Positions 13,701 to 25,700 of a stretch of 64,000 nt of DNA are shown here, piece by piece. The stretch spans positions 1 to 64,000 of the forward strand of contig JAVTVJ010001818.1 of assembly GCA_034509425.1 (NCBI GenBank). Direction: 5' to 3'. The notes below the pieces were generated by a model. It did not search any database, was not told the origin of the DNA, and saw only the letters and a program-made list of their open reading frames with translations. The translations under genes and the position numbers were made by a program. The first letter of the stretch is position 1. The number at the start of each line of letters is the position of its first letter. The stretch is from Eopsaltria australis (taxonomy: Eukaryota; Chordata; Aves; Passeriformes; Petroicidae).

Positions 13701-16700
13701 AATTATTGAAAATGATGTATTATTGCATAAACAAGTTGCATGTTTAGAATAGTAAGCATTATCTTCAAGAACTAAATGCTGTGAACTTAGGGTTTGTACC
13801 CTCACTGCCCTAATGCGTGAGCATGAGATGATATGGAAAAGGTCACAGCCCAGCAATGCACCCCAGCTTACTCAATATTTCCTTGCAAAAAATGTAATTT
13901 CCAGTCACAGTAGACCTTCTACAGTACTGAGGAGCAGTAAGATGTTTTAGGTACAAGTTTATTATTTATATGGGTAGGTAGTGGACATTATGCCATTTTG
14001 GTGTTTATTTAGTGAAATGCCTTAATGCAAAAGAAGTATATCTGTGGAGAAAATGCCTGAAGCTGAGGACAGTATTAAATTGGAAACAGGCCCAAAGTGC
14101 TTAGAAAACAGATCAGAAGAGACAGAGAGGAACGTGACTAATATAAATTTGCCAGCAGTCTGCCTGGTGGGGAGTCAGCCAGCCCTCAAGAAAACTAGCA
14201 GTCAGCCAGCCAGTAACCTGGTAAAGTATCCATATTCCAGACAGCCAAAGGTAAGGGAAAAGAACAACTTTGCTGCAAACCTTTGGTATTGTTTTGGATG
14301 CTTGAGAAGTTGAGTACTAAGTTGCTGTTCATTTGGCTACTTACTGCATTGTTACTGGGTTTTTTATTTGCTTATTTTATTTGCTGGCCTGTACAGAATT
14401 ATGATTGTGGCATTCACTTTAGGAGATGCCTGGTGGATGTACTCATGCTGTGCTGCAGTTGCTGTGCTGGGCTTCTGTCCTTAATGGCCTCATTATTGAT
14501 GCTGTAGATTGCTTATTTTTTCTTCATTTTACACCCAAAAATACCTGTGGATTGCAATTGCATTTAAACTAAACTTTCGTTGAAGAATTAATAGGAAAAT
14601 TAGCCATAATCCTTTTTTAATTTTTTAACTTTGAGCTTATTCATGTTTTTTCTAATTAGGGCTTAAGTTTTCCATTTTCAAGGCTACTTAAAAAAACGAT
14701 TGCTAGATTAAGAACAGATATTCTGCAGAACTTACTGTCAAGGTAGATTTCCTGTTACTTCAGTATTTATGTTCTTATTTGAACAAATACCAGCTATTTT
14801 AATTGTCTTTGGTATTCCTGTTCAATAAAAAATAATCTGAAAAGTGCTGTAAAGAACACCTTGTGGTTTGTTTTAACAATTAAGAATGTGTAACCTAAGA
14901 TGGAAAGGGAGACCTGATTTCCACCCCCTGCCCACCTCACACTGTAAAGTTAAATCCCAGAATCTGAGGGAATTGGTTAATATGTAGCACTTTTCCCTCA
15001 GCTGTCCATTGCCTATGTCTAAGTTGAGACTGAAACGTGTGTCATCCTGTCAATGTTTCCCTACTTATTTCTGGGTTTTTGTTCCGCCAACTATCAATTG
15101 TTGAAATTCTTACTTTATATGTATGGGTATCCCATACATATAAAACTGGAATTTGTAATTTTACTAACTTAGATTTTGTTAATAGATAGTGTTTTGCAGT
15201 TACTGTTAAAAAATACTATGAAAGGGCATGGTTCTTTGCTTAAAGAGTGGGGGTAGAACAGAAGTATTTTTTAAAATCAGTTTTCACTAATTCTCTCTTT
15301 TAAAATTTCTATCATCCTTGCAGAACTTTATAATTATGTTATTTTCCCTGAAATTAGAAATACTTTCAAAAGTCAATCCATTTTTTAAGAGCTTACTTAA
15401 AGAGAGCTGTTTGAGATGAAAAAAGAAACCTATATATGTGTTTTAAAATTACAAGTTACAAGGTTTTACTGTTCCTTGGTTTAGGTGTTTAAAGCAGAAA
15501 GTGGAGAGAGACTCCTGGAGATAAATGCCCACGATGATGAAATACTCTGTTGCGCTTTCTCCGCAGACGGTGAATTTGTAGCAACTTGTTCAAGTGATAA
15601 AAAAATCAAGGTAAGGGAATGAGGAAAAGATGATTCCTTTTTTCAAACTCATAATTTGAATTTGTGTTTAACTAACTCAGTGCATATTCTTAAAACTAAA
15701 GGTGTTTTAAACGGTCTTAAATATTTCATGGGTAATTCAATAGTTGACAAACAGAAAAGCCCCACATACTATAAAAGATGCTTAGTGTTAGCATCATACG
15801 TGCAGAATTAACCACTTACTTTATTTGTATTATTGGATGTTTCTTTTTAACTAGAAGATAATGTGTGAGTCCAGTCCTATTCATAACATGAGATGAATCT
15901 ATCCATAATTCTTTTTTTAATATTTCTTTTCTGTTACCTGTGAAATAGTTGGGATTTTTAATTCCTCATTATAGTAGCAAAGTCTTGTTGAAGTTCCAGT
16001 ATTTATCAGATTCTAATCTGAATTATGATCTTTCCCTTCATAATGTCTTGCTCCTTTTTTAAAATATATAATTTTTCTCTTCAAAATATTTTTGAAGTAT
16101 AATTAAAAATGTTTTAGGACTTTATCTGTATTTCAGCATAGTCTCCAGATTTTAAAAAAGAATTATTTTAAATATAATTAAAAGTCCTTTTCATCTTTCA
16201 ATTCTGCCTAGGTGTGGAATTCAAGAACAGGCCAGTGTAGGCGTGTATACGAAGAACACTCCGAGCAGGTCAATTGCTGCCAGTTCAATAACAGAAGTGG
16301 TCAGTACCTTCTAGCCACCTGCTCAAATGACACTTTCATCAAAGTAAGTGGAAAGGGTTGATTATTCTCATGCTGTTTATCGTAACAGGGTAGTTATTGA
16401 AGTATAAATATATCTAAACAGTGTGAAGTAATGGATTTTTTAAATGAGGCTGGTAGAAGAGACATGGCAACAGATCAAAAATATTGACTACAGCTCTGTA
16501 ATCAGATTTCAGCAAGGCAGAATACGAGTTTATACTCAGCAGAGGAGAATGGAGGTTCTCTGTTGGTAGGGCATGAAGGTGAGGGCTTTGGCCTAATGAT
16601 ATTCAGACTGTTCAAGACTAACTTGAGAGATTTCATTTTTGTTAATGTGTGTGGGCTACATAATTCTGATTTACAAAGCTGAAATGGAATGAGGCAAGAC

Positions 16701-19700
16701 AAAGCTTTTTTCTCAATCTGAGGAAACTTTCAGAAATTTTGAGCTTGCCTGTACTGTACAGAAAGTTTTAACTAGATTTATGTAATTCTGATGTAAATAG
16801 TTTTCATGCATCTTACCAGATAGAGGTAAATTGTAGGGTAGCCTGGGCCATAGTATCCAGACCACGAGCATGTGGGTAAAACAAAGAAAAAATTAAAGTG
16901 GTGTTTCGGTTGCCAGTGCATGATTTTGAGAAGAGCATGAATGATCTGTCTTTGAATAATTCATGAAAATGTTGATATTTATCTGTTTATTTCTCTTACA
17001 GATTTGGGATTTGAATGAAAAATACTGTAGAAATACAATGATAGGTCATGAAAATTCTGTCAACCACTGCAGATTTTCACCAAATGATGAATATGTTGCT
17101 AGCTGCTCGACAGATGGAACAGTAAAGGTACACAGTTTATTTTTAAATCAGCCCTTCATTTTGATGATGGGGGTTTTTTTTCTATCAAATGCAAAATATA
17201 TATAAGAAACTTTTGTATCTGCATGACCAGCTTTAATGAATTAAACTCTGAAACAGTTGGTTATTGGTCCCATTTGTAATGCGAGATTTTGAAATGGCTT
17301 GTCCAGTACCAGGAAAAAAAAGTAGACTGCCAGTTGCAAATATATTCTAACTAGCTTCATTTTGAATATTTTTGTCCCCTAATGTACTTTGTTAAGAAAA
17401 CTTGAAGGGGGAGTAAAACTTACTTAACCAGAAATAGTAGTAAGTTTTTAGGTTAATTGAAAGTTTTGTCATGTCTGTAAATTAATCATTAGGAGACATA
17501 ATAACTAAAAGCAAATTCCATGTGCCATTTTCTTATATGCACTAGAAGAGAACTGAGAGGATTGTGTTTTTCTGAGAGTGTAAGTATTACTTTTAATGCC
17601 TTTAGTTGCAACAGAATTATGCTATTTCAAAATTGCATTTTTTAAAGCACTGTTATGTTTCTATGTAGTTGCTAGATCAGGAAAGAAGGATTGATGTAGC
17701 TGTTGTTCATAAGGAAAAATGTGGTGAAAGGGACAGAAATATTCTGTAGATTTTTGGCAGGTCCCTCAATGAAATTAAGGTGCAAAGCTAGATGTATACA
17801 CAATTTCTCATGGTGAGTAGATTGTTTATAGAGTTGCAGGGCCGTTGTTATTTTTGGTTTTATTCTTTTGTTAACTAGAAGTTGAGGCATCATTGTACCT
17901 GGAATAGTAGGAGGGAAAAACCCAAGGAGAGGGTTCTGCTACAGCATAATCATCTTTCTGGTTTGTTTTTATTTCTTAATTTGTTTTTCTCCTTTTTTTT
18001 AATATATAAATCATTTGGATTTGTGAATATTCTAGTGCTATTTGTTGACTGGGGAAAGTAACAAGGGGCTTTTGCTGTATTTTATTCCCTGCCCTTTTTT
18101 CTTAAGAAGTAGTTGGGAGCTCTCTCCTGTTGTGTTCTGTGCTTACATCAACAAAAAGAGATTGTGTCTATTTCCTGTTTATTGCAGCTTTGGGAAGCAC
18201 GCTCAGGAAATGAGCTGAAAAGTATTGAGATAAAAGATTTCTTCAAAAATGCAGATGAACAACCAGATGATGTGGAGGTTTTAGTAAAATGTTGCTCTTG
18301 GTCCAGAAATGGTGACATGATTTTGGTGGTAGCCAAAAACAAGCTTTTGGTAAGTACCTCACTTTAGTAATCTTTTGGAGGTAGTGTATTACAATATAGG
18401 TAGAAGTTACGATTACAGGTAAAAATCCAGGTCATTAAGATCTTTCAGATAAAACGAGCCTGATTTCAAGTGTGTGTAAACAAAAATATGTGGTCACCAA
18501 ACCTGTGACTAAGAGAAATACCTGCTGAATTCAAGAATGTATGTACACTGTTGAGCATATAAGCTATTAGTCAATAGTGAAGTCATTCAAACAGGGTTTC
18601 TATTGTAATTGTGTGTTCACAGCTTTTTGATATCAAAACATGTGGTTTGTTAACTCAAGTCATTGTCAGCCATCACAGCACGATCCAGTACTGTGACTTC
18701 TGTCCTGGGGATGAGTTAGTAGCAGTTGCTTTGTCTCACTGTTCTGTTGAGGTAAGTGATTGTCTGCAACATACCATGGAAGACTACTTGTAATTTAAAA
18801 TGTTACATTTGTCCTGATAGTTTCTTGTACGCAGAGATAAAACAAATGCAGCTATTTTAGCAGGCGCCATTCTATTTAATTTTCATTTGCTTCTTAAATT
18901 TAGAATATTAGCTGGGAAATAATGTTTTAAAGTTACATGTTCATTCTGGATAGTGTAACCCACATTTATATAAAACTAGACTAGTCTACTAAGTTTATCT
19001 ACAGCTACTCTTGTCACTCTCAGGAGTATTGCTTAACCCAAACCAAACCAAATCCTCTCTCCTTCTGTGTGCTGCTACCTAAGAAGGAAGGAAGCATCTA
19101 TAATAACTTTGAGGCTAGCATGGGTAGAGTAGGTCTGTTCAAATATCAAGTTTGGAGTTTTTTGTTGTTGTTGTTTGGGGTCTTTTGGTTTTTCAATCTA
19201 TATGGTCGAGTTGAACTTGTAGTTTCTTTATAATGTGATATTTTTTTCCTCTGTCGTTTAGAATTATAGCAGTCAAAGAGGCTGCTGATTCAATTTCCCT
19301 GACCATTGAAATCTGATAAGCAGGCACAGTTCTTGTTACATCTGATTTCAAAATAAGAACTAAGAAAATACTAGAAGACATAGTAATTAAGTGTTCTTGC
19401 ACTATTTTCACTGTAAATGCAATCTAAATCCATTTGAATTTTTCTTTCATATTTTTATTGTAGCTATGGAATATTAACTCTCTATCAAAAGTGGCATATT
19501 GCAGAGGACACATGAGCTGGGTTCACTGTGTGACGTTTTCACCAGATGGATCTTTATTTCTGACTTCATCTGATGACCAGACAATACGTGTAAGATAACT
19601 TTTCTATTTTGAAATATCTGAATTTAGATAGGTATTATTAAGTTACTCATTTAAGGAATTGTTCATTGTAAAAGCATATATAATAAAAAATACATAAAAA

Positions 19701-22700
19701 TATGCTTATGGATTTTTTTATGTAAGTTTATGGTCAATACAGAAAAATGTGCTAGCTTTTTTGCTTTATTTACTATATATAGTTTCCTCTATATGATTTT
19801 TTTTTTTTAAGTCTGGTGGCACTTCAAGAGTAATTATAACATTCTGTTTTGTTTTACATTTTATCTGATTTGGGAATTTTGAAGCTTTTTGAGGATTCTA
19901 GCAGACTTGGTATGATTCATTGTTAGATACATTTGCCTGTTAATATTTAGGATAGATTTCTGTAATAGTAATGTCTCATTAAAACCTGTGAAAATAGAAC
20001 TATATCTTACCAAGGAAACCTTTCCCTTTCTCCCAAGTTAACACATACATTCTTGAAATTTTGAAAGCAATTGAAATGTGGAAATCTGTACTTCATATAT
20101 TTTGTAATTGGATTGAAATGCTGCTCTCTCTGGATTAGAAAATGTTGGATGTTACAGCTATGACTGAACACAGGGGAGTCTCATAGTCAGCTTGGAAAAA
20201 ATAGTTCTATTTCATCTGTAGGAATCACTACAGTAATTGCACAACTTTCCCTAGTATCAAAAACAGCAGAAGAATAATTTTCATTGTTTAAAAAAAAAAA
20301 TCAGTATTACTTGCAAGTTTATAGGCCTTTGGCTTACAGATATTGTTACTCAGCAAGTTCTTTTCTATCTTGCTCTTTAATAAAGCTAATGAAATACTGT
20401 GTTCTTCAACAGATCTGGGAGACAAAGAAGGTGTGCAAGTCTTCTGATGCTGTGCTGAAAAGTGAACTAGATGTTGTATTTCACAATGATGAAGTGATGA
20501 TTTTAGCCATCTACAATCAGAAGCATTTGCAAGTAAGATGTATTTATCAGTATTTCAGTAAGTTTGAATCTTAACCTGCGAGTCTCAGTAGGAAACTGAG
20601 GAAGCACTGAAAGAACCTCTTGTTCTTGGCTTTCAAGAGATGAATCTGTAGCAGATGACTCAATGTGTGATAACATTTTTATATCTAGAAACTGTGCCTA
20701 ATTTAGTATGTGAAAAAATGGGGTTTGAGGGGAAATTTCTGCACTGATTTTGAAACTGAGTCTGGATGCAGAGGAGCAGAACTCTTGTCCCTTGATGACA
20801 GGGGTATGTGGTTCCTCCAAGTGGCTCAGATGTGCCCAGCAATGTGTAAGGTGCAGCACCTATAGATGAGGTGTTACACAGCAAATTATGTAACACTTCA
20901 GAGCTCTGTGTAACAGCTGAAGGAACTGGGGCAGTGCGAGGAGTGAGCCCAGATATGTGCTAAAGCAAATAGTGGCTACACTCTTACTACTGTAGGCCCT
21001 GCCACACCAAGTGCTAAGTACACCAACATCCAAAGTGGTTTATGAAAGTAACTCATAGTTTAACATTTGTAACTTCGCTTTGGTGTTCTCAGCTCTATAT
21101 TGGAATTTATTTAAGTTTAAATTTTAAAATATTGTAATAACTTAATTACCTTCCTATTTTACAGCTTATCAATGGAAATACAGACAATATTATTATGCAG
21201 ACAGCAGCCCAAGAATCCCCCATTTCTTGCTGTTGCTTAAGTGAAGATCTTAAATTTGCAGCTTTTGGACAGGAGAGTGGAATGATAAAGGTATTAAATC
21301 CCAAGTCTGATTTTAAAAATAGTGGGAAAACACTCTTCCTTATGCTTTCTCTTTTTAAATAAATATCATTTGGGTGACTTCGTACAATAATATTCTTCAC
21401 TGTAGTAATTCAGTTTACATTTGTGAGTGATGTCTAAATTAAAATAACTTAAAGGTAATGCTAATAATCTAGTTCTGAATTTCATTTTACCCAGAATAAG
21501 CTAATGGGAATTTTTGGTTGTTTCATTCCAATGACTTAAAATCAAGTATTTACAGTCCCATGTTATTTATAAAAGAATTTGCATATTCTTGTTTTCTTCG
21601 AGTGTGTCAAATAAATGCAATTATTGCGTTCTTAATTGTAAAGGTACTACAGTTGTCAGATGGGAAAGTTCTGAAGTCCTGGGAGGCCTACAGAACATCT
21701 GTGCAGCATTGTCGATTTACACCCGATTGTCAGACTCTCATCTCGAGTGCTCATGATTCAGTTATACAGGTTTGGGCAACATTTAAAAAGATAATGCTGT
21801 AACTTACTTAAAATAAAGAGCTTTTATACTATGGATAATGTAAACTCAGTAAATGGCTACTGTACTCTGTATTGCTCCATCCAGGGGCAAGAGACTGTAG
21901 AAAGTGTAGCCTTTTATTTATGCCTTATGTGATAATGAATATTACTGTTTTTATATTTTTACTGCTGTGGATGATAGAAAGGCTTTGAGAAGAGTAAAAG
22001 AAACATTCGTTGTCAAACAAGGTGACTCAGAAGCTCTGAAATGAGGGTTTGGGATGCTCTAGATCTGCCAGTATGCTCGCTTCCACTGTCGTGGGGAGTG
22101 ATGTAAAAAGTCTCTGAGCAGGCTGGTGTGCCCACCCAGTGCAGTGAATATGAGCTAGAAGTAGAGTGGCTGCACTAATGTGGGCTCAAATTAGGAGCCT
22201 CTGCCTCTCAGCAAGGTAGGCTGGCTCCGGAGGTGCATTCTGGTGTGTCTGTTTTAGCATTATGCGCCTCAGGGGTGCAGTTGAGTGGTAAAGATCTATG
22301 TCTGTCTGAGTTTGCTGAGCCCTGGTTTGCCCTGCAGAGCACTTCAGAGTGCTGACAGAGTCCTGAGCCAGAGCACGTGGTCCGGCTGCTCGGGAGCCTT
22401 AAGCCCACGCGGAGAACCTGGAGTTTGCATAAAACCTCCACAGCACTGCTGGGTGCTGATGCTCAGCCTTGGGATCTTCTCCCGGCTCTGCCTGGGAAGC
22501 GTTCCTGCTGCCCCCGGCTCCCTCTGGTGGGCAGAGCCTCGCTCCAACCTCCGGGACTGTCACCTGCACATGCTGCTTTCTGCCCACCCTGCTGCAGGAA
22601 ACGTGCTCACTCGAAAACTATCACATCATTGTCATTTAAAACAAATTGGTGCTTAATAGCTTCTCCAGAAAAAATTACACTTATTCATTTTGCAGTGAAT

Positions 22701-25700
22701 AGTTGAATTAAAAATGGAAGTTTCATTTTGTCATAAAAGTGCAAAGCAAAAAGGCAGTTCATTAAAAGTACCCCTTAAAAATATAAAAAGAAATGTAATT
22801 CAAGTAAGGAAAATATGAGGTCTGCCAGGTGAAATGAGTCCTTATGTTTTAATGAGCAAAGGTTTAAAATCCCAAACTACTGAGGTGCCTGAAAGTTACT
22901 GGTTTGCTTTTTTTTTTTAAATTACCAGTGAATTTTAAGTATCAAATTCACTTTGAAAATAAGATTATGTGTGTATTTTAGGGAACTCTGTCATAGGTTG
23001 ACCACGAAATAGTATGGCACCCTCAATCTTCAGCATCTCTATTATGGATCACTTCAAGATCTAACATTTTAATTAATCACCACCATCATAAGAACTTGTT
23101 ATTAGTTCTGTTACTAAAAAATAACATATAAAAAATTATCTCATGCTTCTCATGTTTGCTGTTTCAATTTTTAGAAACAAGTATTTAATTTTCATATTTA
23201 GGTATGGAATTGGCAGTTGAGTGAATGTATGTTTCTAAGAGGACACAAGGAAGCAATCAAGGATTTTAGACTTCTGGAAAATTCAAAACTTCTCTCTTGG
23301 TCATTCGATGGAACTGTTAAGGTGAGTAAAAGGCTGTGAATTGACAAATCGCATCAAACACATTTGACTGTCTCTTGTAACATTTGGTATGTCCTATACT
23401 TTGTGTGGACACACATTTTACTGAATCAATCATGAAGTGTAAGCTGACTTTTAAGACAAAATTTTGGATTTTTTTTTTTTTTTAGTAAGTTCTACACTGT
23501 TGTATTTTAACTATACCAGTGAGTATAGCAAAATGTTGGCCACATTAGAAGTATCTAGCTGAGTTTTATCCCTTATATATTGTTGTGTAAGATGAAAGTG
23601 TTTTAACCTTTTTACTGTGTTAAAAAAGTAACCTGTTTTTTCTGTATATGTGGTAGGTTTGGAATATCACTACTGGAAACCCAGAAAAAGATTTTGCTTG
23701 TCACGGAGGTGCTGTTCTTTCCTGTGCTGTTTCACCTGATGGTAGTAAATTTTCATCTACTTCTGCTGACAAAACTGCAAAGGTTGGTTGCCTTCTGTAC
23801 AGAGATAAAAATGATGCTTTATTTTTCCTAAAAAGTAATCTATCTTTTTCTTTTTGAGGTAACTAGTGATTATTCAACTTATCCTGTTGCAGTTCTAGTT
23901 TTAAATTTCCTCTATCCATCACCATGTTTCTAAAGGTGTTTCAGTCATTCACAGTTGATCTTGGATATAACTTGAGCCTAATGGCTTCTGTACAAATAAA
24001 ATGCATGTTTGATGCACAGCTTTGTGCAAAACACTTTATTTATTTCTCTGTATTGATTTGTTGATAGTCTGACATTCTTCATTTGTAAAGTTAAGAAAAA
24101 TTTCTGAAACTTCCAGTGAAGTTTCTGTTCATAGGTTCAGAAGGCAGGTGCACAAAGTAATGAACTATGTTCCTAAAGCAGTCCATTAGATGTTTAAAAT
24201 ATAATTTTCAAGTGATTGGTGAATCCTATTTCTATGAACAGCTTTAAACTTCTTGTAAATGAATAGGTTTCATTAAAACATATATTCCAAGGAAAGGTCC
24301 ATACAGTCAGTTCAGTAATTCGTAGCAAGTGCACTCCTCAGGTAATAAAAAGAAAACCAGACTCTAAAGTATAATACCTTTACATAAATTCACATACAAA
24401 TATGCATATGTATAAAAAAATCTTATGTATATTTTAATGTTAATGCCTTTTAGAAAGAAGTTGTAATTGGTTTGAACTTGTCTTTTTACTCCTCTGTAAT
24501 GTTTTCCATTTAGATATGGAGCTTTGAAAGTTCATCTGTTCTTCATGAGCTGAGAGACCATGAAGCCTGTGTGCGGTGCTGTACTTTCTCTCCCAATAAC
24601 AAACTGTTGGCCACTGGAGATGACAAAGGAGAAATAAGGGTACTGCTCTAATCTTGATGTTTATTTTGTAATTCAGTTGATTGTCAGTTCACACATGGAA
24701 GAGTTCTTATGGTGTTCTGCATGTCTAATTCCTTAGCCTTGTGTTGAACACTGGGGTGAAAATAGCAAAGTTTGCCACATGAGGCAAACAAGAGTTTGTA
24801 ACCATGTTGATAGATTCATGTTCCATGAATGCTAAAGAGCTGATTAATATAATTTAATAATAGTTCTACTGTGAATTGCATGTGTGATTAAATCCTCTAT
24901 ATAAAATACAGTTCTAAGACAAGATTTTTTTTAAATTATATTGTCACTTCAAGTAGAATGCATATTTGCAAGGGTTTTTTTTTTCTAATACAGAAAAATG
25001 CATTTCAAGTTCCCTTATTTGAGGCATTTTTTCCCTGTTAAGTTTCCTTCTCTAAATAATCTTTCCTCTCTTTTAGATTTGGGACGTTTTAACAGGTGCA
25101 TTACTGCACTTCTGCTCCCCAGTTACTGTAGATGAAGGAGAACCAACACATGGGGGTTGGGTAACAGACCTCTCCTTTTCTCCTGACAGCAAAATGCTGG
25201 TGTCATCTGGAGGCTATCTTAAGGTAAGCCTTGAAATAATAAAATGTCCTGTTATACCTAATTAAATGGCAATACTCTGACATTTAGGACTAATTCAATA
25301 AACAAACCTGAAACATTTCACTTAACACAAAGCTGCTTCACTTTTGTGACGGTCTAGCAGTTTTCACTTCTCATATCTGCAAGTCCCCTGCAAAAGGCTT
25401 TTAAGAATTCAGGTTTGTTTTCAGACTCCATACATTCAATTTTTATTAACTTCAGTTTTTCATTTGCAATGTCCTTCACCTTTTAATTTTAAAGATCTCA
25501 GTCATTTTTGTCTGCCTTGATATCCACTCACTTTTGACAGCAATTGTGTTCTTTTTAATGAGCAGAAAAATGCTCTATATCAGGCTTTTTTTTTTTTTTT
25601 GAGATATTAAGGTTTAAATTTTGTCATAAGTAGAAATTCAGAAGAAATTTCTAGTGATGATTTTCTGCCTTGAAAGATATTTTATAAGTACTATTTGGAG

